DNA from: Lederbergia wuyishanensis
Lineage (GTDB): Bacteria > Bacillota > Bacilli > Bacillales > Bacillaceae_C
Reading direction: 5' to 3'
Assembly (NCBI RefSeq): GCF_022900255.1
Contig: NZ_JALIRM010000012.1
Location: 1-64,000, forward strand
Length of the DNA: 64,000 nt
Shown: piece after piece, positions 8,360 through 18,452 of the stretch
Numbering within the stretch: the stretch's first letter is position 1
How the letters are laid out: the number at the start of each line of letters is the position of its first letter
The notes under the pieces: generated by a model
What the model was told of the DNA's origin: nothing
What the model saw: only the letters and a program-made list of their open reading frames with translations
Database searches by the model: none
Made by a program: the position numbers and the translations under genes

Positions 8360-10093
8360 GTGAGATCAAATTCAAGAATCGCAACGAAGATTGTTCCTTT
8401 GGCCATTGGTATAGCTGTTGTAGTAGCATTGACTTTGTGGGCGGTTCTGACAATGAATAAGGGAACTGTTATTCCATTTTCAGCTATTGAAAAAACAATA
8501 CAAGCTCAACATGGTGAGCTCGTTACCCTTAAAGAAATGTCAAACGGCACAATTTATATAGATACACCGAAAGGAAAATATATATCACATTTTCGTCCGA
8601 ATAGTCCGTTAGTTGAACAACTTGTGAATAAATATAATATTAACTATAAATATTCTGACGGAAGCTTGATGGGGAATTGGATCATTGGTGGAATTGTACT
8701 TCTATTGATTGCGGCTGCTGTTCTGGTTCAGAAAAAGGGTGGAGTCGGCATTACGAAAATGAAACATAGTACATCGAAGCCATTGCCACTTCCAACCATT
8801 ACTTTAGATGATATTGGTGGGTTACCTGAGGAAATGAAGGAAGAAATCCATCAAACGCTGGAAATTATAAAGAGCCCAGAACGCTCATCAAAAATTGGTA
8901 TTAAAGCGCCGAAAGGGATATTACTATACGGTCCTCCGGGAACAGGAAAAACTTTACTCGCTCAAGCGATTGCTAATGAAATCGGTGCTAGCTTTTTTTC
9001 AGCAAGTGGATCTGCGTTCACTGAACTTTTTGTTGGGGTAGGCGCAGCCCGCATTCGAGGATTATTTGAAAATGCAAGGAAGCAAACTCCAGCTGTTATT
9101 TTTATTGATGAAGTGGATTCACTTGCAGGAAAAAGGAAACAACATGGCGGGGAAGAAGCAGAAAAAACTTTGACAGAGTTGCTTGTTCAGCTTGATGGTG
9201 GACATGCTAATGATGGAATTCTTTTTATTTCGGCAACGAATAGAAAGGATATGTTGGATGATGCTTTCCTTCGTCCAGGTAGAATCGACTTTACCTTCCA
9301 AGTTCCATTGCCAGATACTAAAGGAAGGAAAGAAATCATTGATATTCATACAAAAGGAAAAAGACTGTCTCAAGAAGTATATGCGTCATTAAATACTCTT
9401 GCTGAGAGTACTACAGGATTTTCTGGTGCGCAAATTAGTAATTTATTTGAATCAGCAAGCAGAAAAGCTGTTCGTGAAGGCCGCGATGTAGTGAGTATGA
9501 ATGATTTAGATTATGCTATTGACAGAACCATTCTTGGTAATACTTCTCGTGCATTGAATGACCCTGATACAAAACGCCGTGTCGCCATACATGAAGCAGG
9601 ACATGCTCTAATTCAAGCTTTGACAAAACCAGGTTCCATTCGTAAGGCTACCATTATTCCGCGTGGGCAAGCGTTAGGTTATGTAGCTCCAGTTCAAAAA
9701 GAACTTCATTTAACAACCACTAGTGAATTGCTCGATCAGGTTAGCATGATTCTTGCTGGAGGAGTAGCTGAGCGTATTTATCTAGGTGAGCATAGCATCG
9801 GAGTTAGCGGAGATGTTCAGCAAGCTAAGCATATTTTAGAAGATATGGTGGAAACAGGCATGCTTGAGGATGGTTTTACTTTAACCTTCCAAAAACAAGC
9901 TAAGGATGAGAAAATGCAGGAGTTATTCCAAAAAGCGTTGGAAAAAACAGAATTAATGATTAAGGCACATACAACTGAATTTGACGATTTGGTTGAAATG
10001 CTACTGAAAAAAGAGACATTAGATGGATTTGAAGTACAAGAAATTGTAACAGGAAATCGTTCATTTTTAGAGGATGAACTAGCATTCAACTAA
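8360..10093 (+). CDS. FtsH-like membrane AAA+ zinc protease (second FtsH paralogue type)
   Basis: A 577-residue membrane-bound ATP-dependent protease of the M41 type. Two TM segments (about 9-30 and 104-122) flank a short external domain. The AAA+ module follows with Walker A GPPGTGKT (about 191-198), Walker B FIDEVD (about 248) and the second region of homology, then the zinc motif HEAGH (about 411-415). It is shorter than housekeeping FtsH (about 635 residues) and lacks its long acidic tail, so it is likely a specialised paralogue. GTG 8360 is chosen because AAAGGAG lies nine bases upstream; an in-frame GTG at 8333 has no ribosome site. Monocistronic, with a terminator at 10101. Confidence 0.88.
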   Translation: MRSNSRIATKIVPLAIGIAVVVALTLWAVLTMNKGTVIPFSAIEKTIQAQHGELVTLKEMSNGTIYIDTPKGKYISHFRPNSPLVEQLVNKYNINYKYSDGSLMGNWIIGGIVLLLIAAAVLVQKKGGVGITKMKHSTSKPLPLPTITLDDIGGLPEEMKEEIHQTLEIIKSPERSSKIGIKAPKGILLYGPPGTGKTLLAQAIANEIGASFFSASGSAFTELFVGVGAARIRGLFENARKQTPAVIFIDEVDSLAGKRKQHGGEEAEKTLTELLVQLDGGHANDGILFISATNRKDMLDDAFLRPGRIDFTFQVPLPDTKGRKEIIDIHTKGKRLSQEVYASLNTLAESTTGFSGAQISNLFESASRKAVREGRDVVSMNDLDYAIDRTILGNTSRALNDPDTKRRVAIHEAGHALIQALTKPGSIRKATIIPRGQALGYVAPVQKELHLTTTSELLDQVSMILAGGVAERIYLGEHSIGVSGDVQQAKHILEDMVETGMLEDGFTLTFQKQAKDEKMQELFQKALEKTELMIKAHTTEFDDLVEMLLKKETLDGFEVQEIVTGNRSFLEDELAFN

Positions 10094-10100
10094 TATCTTA

Positions 10101-10139
10101 TTCCCTTCGACAAAAAATGTTGAGAAGGGATTTTTTTTT
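10101..10139 (+). terminator. Terminator after the FtsH-like gene
   Basis: TCCCTTC and GAAGGGA arms are followed by nine T residues. Confidence 0.85.
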
Positions 10140-10259
10140 GCCCAAATACTAGTTAAAATAGGTTACAATGAAACTGTAATAATTGTAACTTTTCTGTAAC
10201 GATTTTTGGCGATGAGACGTCTATTATTATAGTAGAATCATGTCGAGGGGTTGAAGGGA

Positions 10260-11438
10260 TTGAAGGGGTCAGAAAAAAGGAAAAAAAGAAAGCTTAACCG
10301 CTTAGGGAAGATTACCTTGGGATCATTTATTTTGTTTGTTGCAGTCTTATCCTATTTTATATGGGATGGCATTGCAGAACAAAATGCTGCAGCAAAAAGA
10401 AATATACAGATGCCGCCCATTGCTGTAGAGGCAGTTTATTCCAAAGATAAAGAGTCTGATAGGATTGATGGTAAATCAAATATTGGTAAGGATCCTGTTG
10501 TAGAAAAAAATAAAACGGACGATCCAAATAAAGTTGATGAAGTTGTAAATGAAGAAGATCCTAAAAACACAGAACAAAATATAGAAAAAAATAATCCAGA
10601 TACGCAGGAACAAGACGAAGAAATAGATAAGCAAAAAGACGAAGCAGCTAAGCATAAAGAAGAACTTGATAAGCACAAAGAAGAAATTGAAAAACATAAA
10701 CAAGAAGTAGAACAACATCAAAAAGATGTAGAAAAGCAAAATGAAGAGCCTAAGAAAGAGCAAAAATCAGAACAACCCGCAAAGGAAATGCCTCCAGTTG
10801 AAAAACCTAAAGAAGAAACAAAAGAACAGGCACCGGTAAAAACGGGAAAAGTTGTTTATTTAACATTTGATGATGGCCCTCACGCCGTTTCAAAAGATAT
10901 CTTAATATTATTGAAGAAATATAATGCAAAGGCAACATTCTTTATGCTGGAACCGAATATGAGAAATTATCCAGATGCAGTCAAAACAATGGTAAAAGAA
11001 GGGCATGCAGTCGGTGTTCATGGTGTGACTCATGATACCTCCAAAGTATATCGTTCACCAGCAAGCTTCGTTGGTGAAATGAACAAAGCAATAGAGTTCA
11101 TACAAAAAACAACGAATGTACAGACACATCTTATTAGGGCACCATATGGCTCAAAACCATACGTTACTGCTCCTTATAAAGCTGCGGCAGATAAGGAAAA
11201 AATGATTTTATGGGATTGGAATATTGATTCTACTGACTGGAAACTGACTAACGGTGCATTCGTAAACCAAGTAATCCAACAGACGAAACAATTTAATAAC
11301 AATGAACCATTAATCGTGTTAATGCATGAAAAACCAACAACCCTCGCACATTTAGAAAAAATCCTAAAATATTATAAAGACAACGGATACGAAATGAGAG
11401 CATTGGATGAAACAATGACTCCAGTACAGTTTAAATAG
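10260..11438 (+). CDS. Membrane-anchored polysaccharide deacetylase (NodB/CE4)
   Basis: About 392 residues: a basic N-terminus, one TM (about 18-36), a long charged linker (about 75-185) with heptad-like repeats KHKEE, then a NodB domain. CE4 motifs are in order: TFDDGP (about 201), HGVTH (about 253, metal His pair), RAPYG (about 293), DWN and DW (about 321-330) and LMHE (about 360). The enzyme would act outside the membrane on N-acetylated cell-wall sugar (peptidoglycan or similar), as family members PgdA and YheN/YjeA do. TTG 10260 sits nine bases after GAGGGG; a TTG at 10251 is possible. The Lys/Glu linker probably spans the wall. Confidence 0.88.
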   Translation: MKGSEKRKKRKLNRLGKITLGSFILFVAVLSYFIWDGIAEQNAAAKRNIQMPPIAVEAVYSKDKESDRIDGKSNIGKDPVVEKNKTDDPNKVDEVVNEEDPKNTEQNIEKNNPDTQEQDEEIDKQKDEAAKHKEELDKHKEEIEKHKQEVEQHQKDVEKQNEEPKKEQKSEQPAKEMPPVEKPKEETKEQAPVKTGKVVYLTFDDGPHAVSKDILILLKKYNAKATFFMLEPNMRNYPDAVKTMVKEGHAVGVHGVTHDTSKVYRSPASFVGEMNKAIEFIQKTTNVQTHLIRAPYGSKPYVTAPYKAAADKEKMILWDWNIDSTDWKLTNGAFVNQVIQQTKQFNNNEPLIVLMHEKPTTLAHLEKILKYYKDNGYEMRALDETMTPVQFK

Positions 11439-11494
11439 AGAATTTTTATAAATGAAAGTTTGAGGAATTGATTAATAAGTTTATGGGAATACAT

Positions 11495-11525
11495 GAGCAC
11501 AGAGGTTAAACTTTGTGCTTTTTTT
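11495..11525 (+). terminator. Terminator after the polysaccharide deacetylase gene
   Basis: AGCACAGAG pairs with CTTTGTGCT and is followed by seven T residues. Confidence 0.85.
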
Positions 11526-11649
11526 AATGTCAAAAATATGAACAAGTCTACCCATTTCACTAAATGGTAACATTAGGCACACACCTAAAGCATACTATTA
11601 TTGTAAAATGGTCGTATATTCAGCTATATCATGCGTGGAGGAGAAGAAT

Positions 11650-12408
11650 TTGAAGAAGATAATTGCAATAATTTCTATTAGTATGTTTGTTTTTATGCTT
11701 GCAGCATGTAATAGCAGCAAAAATAATAGTTCAGATAATGGGATTCCAGAAATGCTGGAAGTCGTACTTGAAATACAGGATACTGCAGATGTGAATGCAG
11801 ATATTCCTTTTAAAGCTACTGTTACACAAGGCAATGAGAAAGTTTCTGATGCAGACGAGGTAGAATTTGAAGTGTGGGAAGAAGGAAAAAAAGACGAAAG
11901 TGAAATGATTGAGGCTATTAATAATAAAGATGGTACATATTCAGCTATAAAGGCTTTTGATCATGATGGTGTATTCACTGTTCAAGTTCATGTTACTGCA
12001 CGTGGATTACATACGATGCCTAAAAAGTCAGTGACCGTCGGAAAAGGTGTAATTGAAGAACACGCTCACAATGATCATGAACAAGGAGAGCACGAACATG
12101 GTCATCATTCGGAAGACTTTAATATGCACTTTATGAAACCTGAAACGATTGAAAAAGGTAAAGAGACAGAATTTGTTGTTCATTTGCAAGACCATAACCA
12201 ACCTTTGGAACATGCTCGTGTTCGATTCGAAATTTGGAATGATGATATTTCAGATAAGCATGAATGGGTAGACGCGAGCGAAACAAAGACTGGAGAATAC
12301 GGTGGAAGTCATGCTTTTGACGAGATAGGAATATATAAGATAAAAATTCATGTACAAAACGATGAAGGATTACATGAACATGAAGAATACGAAATAGAGG
12401 TAAAATAA
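11650..12408 (+). CDS. YtkA-like lipoprotein with two repeat domains and a His-rich linker
   Basis: A 252-residue lipoprotein: signal peptide with lipobox LAAC and Cys near residue 20, then two YtkA-type beta-sandwich domains (about 35-130 and 160-252). Both domains share the pattern VEFEVWEEG / VRFEIWNDD and ...DGTYSAIKAFDHDGVFTVQVHV / ...TGEYGGSHAFDEIGIYKIKIHV, which indicates internal duplication. The linker (about 136-157) is rich in His (HAHNDHEQGEHEHGHH) and could bind metal. TTG 11650 follows GGAGGAGAAG and gives a proper signal peptide; an upstream start at 11608 does not. Function unknown; the single-domain relative YtkA is also uncharacterised. Flanked by terminators on both sides. 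Confidence 0.82.
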   Translation: MKKIIAIISISMFVFMLAACNSSKNNSSDNGIPEMLEVVLEIQDTADVNADIPFKATVTQGNEKVSDADEVEFEVWEEGKKDESEMIEAINNKDGTYSAIKAFDHDGVFTVQVHVTARGLHTMPKKSVTVGKGVIEEHAHNDHEQGEHEHGHHSEDFNMHFMKPETIEKGKETEFVVHLQDHNQPLEHARVRFEIWNDDISDKHEWVDASETKTGEYGGSHAFDEIGIYKIKIHVQNDEGLHEHEEYEIEVK

Positions 12409-12434
12409 AAACCTGGGGAAATCCCAGGTTTTTT
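12407..12434 (+). terminator. Terminator after the YtkA-like gene
   Basis: AAAACCTGGG and CCCAGGTTTTTT form a short perfect stem with a T tail. Confidence 0.92.
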
Positions 12435-12493
12435 AATTGCTTAGGAAATTATTAATCTGAAAAGTTGTCGATAACTTTATTAAGGTAGTTTTC

Positions 12494-12621
12494 CGTCTAT
12501 CTTCAGGCGCCATCGTCTCGAGATCATAAACCCGAGAAGCTTAAAAGCCAAAAAGCGGACTTTTTGACTTCTCAGAACATTTGCTTGTCGCCGATAGGAG
12601 GGCGCCTTGCGCTTTTGCTCT
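12494..12621. repeat. Dispersed Bacillaceae intergenic repeat (GC-richer palindromic element)
   Basis: The segment starts CCGTCTATCTTCAGGCGCC and ends GGCGCCTTGCGCTTTTGCTC. It is clearly richer in G+C than its surroundings, with complementary ends (AGGCGCC and GGCGCCT). It resembles the short GTCTAGCTCCAGCGCC...GCGCTTTTGTTC elements scattered between genes in many Bacillaceae genomes. No ORF is present. Identification is from memory of that family and not a search. Confidence 0.6.
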
Positions 12622-12751
12622 TAAAATGATTTTTGGACAGCTGGCCAGTTATTCTTGCTTAACTAGGTTTTACCAGGATTTGAATTTAGCCTAGCCTTAT
12701 TCACAATTTTACTGCCATCAGGTAGGTTTTCCTGTCCATTTTCCAACTTCA

Positions 12752-13915
12752 TTACAAAGCAGCTTCATATATCGCAAAAACATCGTCTCTATTTAGCTTT
12801 TTAAAATTCCCGAATTCCCCGTAGATCATTGCTTTATCGGTCATGACATCCAGTTTGCTTCCATCAATGTCATAATCGGCTAATCGAGAAGGTGCACCGA
12901 TGCTATTCCAGAACTCGCGAAGTTTTTCAATTCCTTCCAATCCGATTTCTTCATCTGTTTTTCCATCAGTACTTAAACCGAACACACGAACGGCAAGTTT
13001 TTTGAAACGTGATGGATTTACATTTAGATTATGCTTCATCCAATTCGGGAAAAGGATTGCAAGTCCGCCACCATGAGGAATATCATAGACGGCTGAAACG
13101 GCGTGTTCAATGTTATGAGTAGCCCAATCCCCACTGAAGCCCATGTTTACCATACCATTTAAAGCCATCGTTCCACAGTAAAGAATGGTTTCACGATACT
13201 CGTAATTCTCCAGATCATTAACGAGCTTTGGAGCTGTTTCCATTACTGTAAGTAAAATTGATTCGCAGAGACGATCTTGCAGCTCCGTATGTTCTGCTTG
13301 ATGGAAATAGTGTTCAAACACATGCGACATAATATCGACAATGCCGTAAACAGTTTGATCTTTAGGTACAGTAAATGTATTAACCGGATCAAGTATTGAG
13401 AATTTAGGGAATGTGTGAGGGCTTCCCCAACCATATTTTTCATTTGTTTCCCAGTTAGTAATAACCGATCCTGAATTCATTTCGGAGCCTGTAGCTGCCA
13501 AAGTTAAAACTGTTCCAAATGGTAGTGCATCTTGTACAATACCTCGTTTGACTACAACATCCCATGCATCTCCATCATATTTAGCACCTGCAGCAATTGC
13601 CTTTGTACAGTCAATAACACTTCCGCCACCAACAGCTAATATAAAATCAATACCCTCGTTCTTACATATTTCCACACCTTTTCTAACAGTCGAAATTCGT
13701 GGATTTGGCTCAACACCTGATAATTCAAATGTTTTAATGCCAATTTCTTTAAGAAGAGCCATGACATCATCGTATAATCCGTTTCTTTTAATGCTTCCTC
13801 CGCCATATACAAGCAGAACTTTTTGACCATATTTAGGAACTTCTGTCTTCAATTGCTGTAATTGACCTTTACCGAAAATTAACTTTGTTGGATTCCAAAA
13901 AGTAAAATTATCCAT
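12752..13915 (-). CDS. Iron-containing alcohol dehydrogenase (YugJ/YugK-type butanol dehydrogenase)
   Basis: A 387-residue group III alcohol dehydrogenase, NAD(P)H-dependent. The N-terminal nucleotide-binding half has GGGSIKRNG (about 39-47) and [10 protein letters not shown] (about 95-104). The C-terminal half has the metal ligands: Asp and His in [14 protein letters not shown] (about 193-206), and His residues in [18 protein letters not shown]. The start [15 protein letters not shown] is typical of this family and follows AAAGGGGGCTG. Physiological substrates are probably short-chain aldehydes or alcohols. The gene stands alone, and no clear terminator hairpin was seen downstream. Confidence 0.92.
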   Translation of the reverse strand: MDNFTFWNPTKLIFGKGQLQQLKTEVPKYGQKVLLVYGGGSIKRNGLYDDVMALLKEIGIKTFELSGVEPNPRISTVRKGVEICKNEGIDFILAVGGGSVIDCTKAIAAGAKYDGDAWDVVVKRGIVQDALPFGTVLTLAATGSEMNSGSVITNWETNEKYGWGSPHTFPKFSILDPVNTFTVPKDQTVYGIVDIMSHVFEHYFHQAEHTELQDRLCESILLTVMETAPKLVNDLENYEYRETILYCGTMALNGMVNMGFSGDWATHNIEHAVSAVYDIPHGGGLAILFPNWMKHNLNVNPSRFKKLAVRVFGLSTDGKTDEEIGLEGIEKLREFWNSIGAPSRLADYDIDGSKLDVMTDKAMIYGEFGNFKKLNRDDVFAIYEAAL

Positions 13916-14013
13916 AAATAATCAGCCCCCTTTATGTAATCATTATCGTTGAAATAATAGAGGAAATCAAAAATCAAGCATTAAAAAAGTCAACTGGCTT
14001 AGCTAAAAAAAGT

Positions 14014-14053
14014 AAAAAAATAAAGCCAAGGCGGAGTGCCAGGCTTTATTTTG
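14014..14053 (-). terminator. Terminator of the hom-thrC-thrB operon
   Basis: AATAAAGCC and GGCTTTATT arms flank a short loop, and the stem overlaps the thrB stop codon. T-rich flanks on both strands mean it may also work in the other direction. Confidence 0.88.
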
Positions 14054-14963
14054 AATTATGTTTTACAGCATCGAGATTTACTCGACTTCCATTCGTATCC
14101 AGTTTTAAAACATTTACTTTATGTGATGGAAGCAATTTCTCAAGGTGCTCTGCAACTTCCATGCCTTTACCACTAGAAGTAATAGAAATCATGGTAGGAC
14201 CTGCACCACTGATAACAGTTCCGTAAGCTCCCGCGATTTTTGCTTCTTCCCGAATTTCTGCGTAATTTGGAATAAGAGAGGAGCGGTACGGTTCATGGAA
14301 TAAATCTTCCTGCATCAATCTTCCCGCTAGCTCGTAATTTCCAGAAACAAAAGCGGAAAACATCACATTTGCAACGGCACTTGCTTTGGCTGCTTCGTTG
14401 CGAGTAAATTGCTCAGGAAGAACTTTACGGGCGTCCTCTGTTTTTAGTTCAACGACTGGAATATAAACAATAAAATCTAGATTCGTATCATTCTTTTGAA
14501 AAACTTCAATTTCTCCACTTGGAAGTTGCGAGGTAATGACTAGACCACCGTATAGAGAAGCGGCTACGTTATCAGGATGGCCTTCAATATCCGTTGCAAT
14601 TCTTAATTTCTCCTCAATAGAGAGTGAAAGTTCACATACATGATTAGCGAGTTCAATCCCCGCAATAATAGCGGAAGCACTGCTGCCAAGTCCTCTAGCG
14701 AGTGGGATATCACTTTCCACAATTACCTTACAAGGCGATAGTTGTGAATGATAAATATTTGCCGTCTTCTCGGCTGTTTGATAGATTAAGTGATCGCTTG
14801 CTTTAGAAGCAGGAGGGAGATGTACAGATTGATGTACAAATTCCCATTGCTCTGATTTTTCCACATGTAGAGTTAAGTATAGATTTAGTGCCAAGCCAGC
14901 TGAGTCAAACCCAGGACCTAGATTTGCAGTACTCGCTGGAACAGTGATGCTGAACATACTCAT
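14046..14963 (-). CDS. thrB: Homoserine kinase
   Basis: Phosphorylates homoserine to O-phosphohomoserine, the substrate of ThrC. The 305-residue GHMP kinase has an N-terminal substrate segment ([16 protein letters not shown], about 8-23), the glycine-rich ATP loop [13 protein letters not shown] (about 88-100) and the C-terminal GAGPTMIS motif (about 251-258). The start overlaps the thrC stop by four bases (ATGA), which indicates translational coupling. It is the last gene of the operon. Confidence 0.97.
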   Translation of the reverse strand: MSMFSITVPASTANLGPGFDSAGLALNLYLTLHVEKSEQWEFVHQSVHLPPASKASDHLIYQTAEKTANIYHSQLSPCKVIVESDIPLARGLGSSASAIIAGIELANHVCELSLSIEEKLRIATDIEGHPDNVAASLYGGLVITSQLPSGEIEVFQKNDTNLDFIVYIPVVELKTEDARKVLPEQFTRNEAAKASAVANVMFSAFVSGNYELAGRLMQEDLFHEPYRSSLIPNYAEIREEAKIAGAYGTVISGAGPTMISITSSGKGMEVAEHLEKLLPSHKVNVLKLDTNGSRVNLDAVKHNSK

Positions 14964-16021
14964 GCAGTTACAACACCTTCGATATATTCTAAAACAGTTA
15001 CTTCGTCATTTGGAAGAACAACAGTCTCGATATTAATTTCCGAAATAGCTGTTTGTGGATCTTTTAATCCGTTTCCTGTTAATACTGCTACAACCTTGCT
15101 GCCTTTTGGAATACTTCCAGCTTTTAATTGCTGTAAAACTCCTGCAATGGAAGCACATGAAGCTGGTTCCGCAAATACACCTTCTGTTCTAGCAATAAGC
15201 TTGAACGCTTCAAGAATTTCTGCATCCGTAACGGATTCAATCATTCCACCAGATTCTTCACGGGCAGCTACGGCAAGGTGCCAGCTTGCTGGGTTCCCAA
15301 TTCTGATAGCAGTTGCAACTGTTTCAGGTTCAGCAATTGGTTCACCTTTAACGATAGCAGCTGCTCCCTCAGCTTCGAAACCAAACATTTTTGGAAGTCC
15401 TGATTGTTTTACTTCATTGTATTCTTTAAATCCTTTCCAATAAGCACTAATATTTCCAGCATTACCAACAGGAATTGCTAGAATATCAGGTGCACCACCA
15501 AGTTGATCACAAACCTCAAATGCAGCGGTTTTTTGTCCTTCTAGGCGGTATGGATTCACGGAATTAACAAGTGTAACAGCAGAAGTTTCACTAACTTTCC
15601 GTACCATATTTAAAGCCTCGTCAAAATTCCCTTCAATTTCAACGATTTCAGCACCATACATCATCGCTTGAGCAAGCTTTCCGAGTGCAACTTTTCCTTT
15701 AGGAATGACTATAATTGCCTTTATGCCTGCTTTTGCCGCGTAGGCTGCAGCCGCCGCAGATGTATTTCCTGTGGAGGCACAAATAATAGATTTGCTTCCA
15801 GATTCAACTGCTTTTGCAACAGCCATAACCATACCACGGTCTTTAAATGATCCAGTAGGATTGGCTCCTTCAATTTTTGCATATAGTTCAATTCCAAGTT
15901 GTTTGGATAAGTTTGAGAGATGTACCAATGGGGTATTTCCCTCTTGTAGCGTTAATGCCGGTGTCTCGTCTGTTACTGGTAAAAATTCTTTGTATTTTGC
16001 TATTAATCCCGGCCAATTCAT
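14960..16021 (-). CDS. thrC: Threonine synthase
   Basis: PLP enzyme converting O-phosphohomoserine to threonine. The 353-residue length is that of the short bacterial class. The PLP Lys lies in TGSFKDRGM (about 57-65), the phosphate-binding loop is [13 protein letters not shown] (about 84-96), and a [13 protein letters not shown] motif lies near 188-200. It overlaps hom and thrB by four bases on each side, so the three genes form one transcript. Confidence 0.97.
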   Translation of the reverse strand: MNWPGLIAKYKEFLPVTDETPALTLQEGNTPLVHLSNLSKQLGIELYAKIEGANPTGSFKDRGMVMAVAKAVESGSKSIICASTGNTSAAAAAYAAKAGIKAIIVIPKGKVALGKLAQAMMYGAEIVEIEGNFDEALNMVRKVSETSAVTLVNSVNPYRLEGQKTAAFEVCDQLGGAPDILAIPVGNAGNISAYWKGFKEYNEVKQSGLPKMFGFEAEGAAAIVKGEPIAEPETVATAIRIGNPASWHLAVAAREESGGMIESVTDAEILEAFKLIARTEGVFAEPASCASIAGVLQQLKAGSIPKGSKVVAVLTGNGLKDPQTAISEINIETVVLPNDEVTVLEYIEGVVTA

Positions 16022-17319
16022 TTTTTTGCATCTCCTTCTACACGGTAGTAGCTAATCACTTCTTCTACTACACTTAAATCTCTTAATTGCATGAGCGCTC
16101 TTTCAAAACGCTCCATGGAAACATTATGTGTCACGATAATAATTTCTGCAAGTTCATTTTTACTAAGCGGTGTTTGTAAAATTTTTTCGAAGCTGATGTC
16201 CAACTCATTAAATAGTGTAGTAATTTTAGAGAAAGCTCCTACTTGATCTTTTAAGTGAAGACGGAAATAATATTGGCCAAAACGTTGGTCAGGAGTTTTT
16301 AAGACTCTTTCAAATCGAGGCTTAACGAAACTTTTTCCATTCACTCCGAGTCTCATGTTTTTAATGACGGCAACAACATCAGACATAACTGCAGTTGCGG
16401 TTGGAAGACTTCCAGCTCCTGGACCATAAAACATTGTTTCACCAACTGCTTCACCATTTACGTAAATAGCATTGTATTCATTTTTTACTGAGGCAAGCGG
16501 ATGGCTATTAGATAGGAAAGTAGGCTGAACACTAACTTCTAATTGTTGATTGTCAATGTGAGCATATCCAATTAATTTCATAACATAGCCTAATTTTTTA
16601 CCGTAGTTTAAATCTTCTACGGAGACATTGCTAATACCGGATACTTCAACATCTTCAAGATCCACATTTGTAAAAAAGGCCAGTCTTGCTAAAATAGCCA
16701 TTTTGCGAGCAGCATCTAAACCTTCAACATCAGATGTTGGGTCAGACTCTGCAAATCCTAGATCTTGCGCTTCTTTAAGTGCCGTTTCATAAGAAAGACC
16801 ATCTTCATCCATTTTAGTTAAGATGTAGTTTGTCGTACCGTTCACAATACCCATTAATTTTTGAATGCGATCTGAAACAAGTCCATCCGACAGCCCTCTT
16901 AAAATGGGAATACCTCCGGCAACACTTGCTTCATAAAATAAATCGCATTTATTTTCTAAAGCTTTTTGCTGTAATTCTGGTCCATGTAAAGCAATTAAGT
17001 CTTTATTAGCTGTAACGACATGTTTTTTAGCTTCTAAAGCTTGAATAATATGTTCACGGGCCTCTTCAATTCCACCGATTACTTCAATGACAATATCAAT
17101 TTCAGGATCTTCTAACACTTCATTTGGGTCGGTGGTGAGGTGTATTTGCCCAATTTGGATATCGCGTTCTTTTTCTATTTCTCGAACGAGAATGCTTTTT
17201 ACTTTTACTTCACAACCAACCTGATGGACAAGCTCCTCCTGATGGTTTTTGATTAATTGAACAACTCCACTTCCAACTGTACCTAAACCGAGCAAACCAA
17301 TAGAAATGTAGTTTTTCAT
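16018..17319 (-). CDS. hom: Homoserine dehydrogenase
   Basis: Reduces aspartate semialdehyde to homoserine, the branch to threonine and methionine. The 433 residues comprise the Rossmann N-terminus [13 protein letters not shown] (about 8-20), the catalytic domain with the Lys region ANKDLIA and the [11 protein letters not shown] motif, and a C-terminal ACT domain (about 350-430) for threonine feedback. GAGGGGTGAGG lies upstream of ATG. First gene of the operon, behind a consensus promoter at 17368-17396. Confidence 0.97.
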   Translation of the reverse strand: MKNYISIGLLGLGTVGSGVVQLIKNHQEELVHQVGCEVKVKSILVREIEKERDIQIGQIHLTTDPNEVLEDPEIDIVIEVIGGIEEAREHIIQALEAKKHVVTANKDLIALHGPELQQKALENKCDLFYEASVAGGIPILRGLSDGLVSDRIQKLMGIVNGTTNYILTKMDEDGLSYETALKEAQDLGFAESDPTSDVEGLDAARKMAILARLAFFTNVDLEDVEVSGISNVSVEDLNYGKKLGYVMKLIGYAHIDNQQLEVSVQPTFLSNSHPLASVKNEYNAIYVNGEAVGETMFYGPGAGSLPTATAVMSDVVAVIKNMRLGVNGKSFVKPRFERVLKTPDQRFGQYYFRLHLKDQVGAFSKITTLFNELDISFEKILQTPLSKNELAEIIIVTHNVSMERFERALMQLRDLSVVEEVISYYRVEGDAKK

Positions 17320-17367
17320 TTGTCCTCACCCCTCTTGTGTCTCTTGTGTAAAAACATTTGTCTTTTT

Positions 17368-17396
17368 ATAGTAGACATTTTATAGTCATGTGTCAA
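17368..17396 (-). promoter_or_regulatory. Sigma-A promoter of hom-thrC-thrB
   Basis: TTGACA (17396-17391) and TACTAT (17373-17368) are 17 bases apart on the minus strand. A nine-base direct repeat, ACACAAGAG twice in tandem (about 17350-17333), lies between promoter and ribosome site. Confidence 0.8.
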
Positions 17397-17495
17397 GATA
17401 TTTTTACTGTTAATTGTACGTGAAAATGTATGGGAATACTATTTAATTAGATTCATTTTTCATAATTATTAGATGAAATGAAATGAGGTCAAAAG

Positions 17496-18430
17496 ATGGG
17501 TATCACAGAAGTAAAACATACAAGAAAAATGAGCTTAATGAAACTAGCTATTTTCATTGTTAGTATTATGTTTGTAATCACATCGATAATGTGTATCATC
17601 ATCTCGGCTTATAAAGGTTTATACTTATTAAAACCTGAGAAAAAATCGATTAATAACTCTCCAAGCGAATATGGTCTTAACTATCAAGATATTGAAATAT
17701 TAAGTGAAGATGGAAAGACAACACTTTCGGGTTGGGTTCTAGAACCGATAGAGCGTCCTAAGATGAATATTATTTTTTCGCATGGATATGGAGAAAATAG
17801 ATTAGAAGAAGGAATGCCTTTTTTATCACTTGCTAATGAGCTCCTTGAAAAAGGATATAGAGTCATCGCATTTGATTTTCGCCATTCTGGAAATTCTGAG
17901 GGGGATATGACTTCATTGGGAGTAAAGGAAAAAATGGATTTGCTTGGAGTTATAAATTGGACTACAAAACAATATGAAGAACCAATCGGACTGCTTGGGG
18001 CATCCATGGGGGCAGCAACTTCTCTTTTGGCCGCGGCAGAATCAAAGGATGTAATCGCAGTAGTGGCAGACAGTCCGTTCAGTGATTTACATGATTATCT
18101 AAGGGAAATATGACGAAATGGTCAGATCTTCCTAATTTTCCGTTTACTCCATTAATATTAACAATGATTCCGCTCATGACAAATTTAGATTTACAGGATG
18201 CCAGCCCCGTCAGTGTGTTGAATAAATTAAAGAATCGACCTGTGCTTTTTATTCATAATAAGGGGGATGATTTGATTCCTTATTCAGAAAGTGAAAAGAT
18301 GGTACAGAAATATCCAGAGTCATTTTCGATTTGGATAACTGATGGGGAAGGGCATGTAGAATCTTATAAACAAAATTCAGAGGAATATGTAAAAAGAGTT
18401 GATGAATTCTTTGGAACTGCACTTAAATAG
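17496..18430 (+). pseudogene. Alpha/beta hydrolase (YqkD-like) split by a frameshift
   Basis: Two frames together make one hydrolase of about 310 residues. The first (17496-18113, 205 residues) has an N-terminal TM (about 14-36), the oxyanion HGYGENR region and nucleophile motif GASMG (about 168-172). The second (18110-18430, 106 residues) supplies the acid Asp (NKGDDLIPY) and His (GEGHVES). They join at ...DYLRE/NMTKW: one extra A in the run at 18106-18108 would restore the frame. Either a real one-base deletion, a read error, or, less likely, two proteins coupled through the ATGA overlap. Without repair, neither part has a full catalytic triad. GAGGTC precedes the start. Confidence 0.8.
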
Positions 18431-18452
18431 AAATAAAAAGGGGGGAATGCTC

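Noticed and set aside
10436-10763. Minus-strand frames rich in Ser, Cys, Leu and Phe
   Set aside because: They are mirror frames of the Lys/Glu/His linker of the polysaccharide deacetylase; no ribosome sites.
18110-18430. Independent 106-residue gene
   Set aside because: Its sequence is the C-terminal third of the same hydrolase and it has no ribosome site of its own; treated as part of the frameshifted gene.
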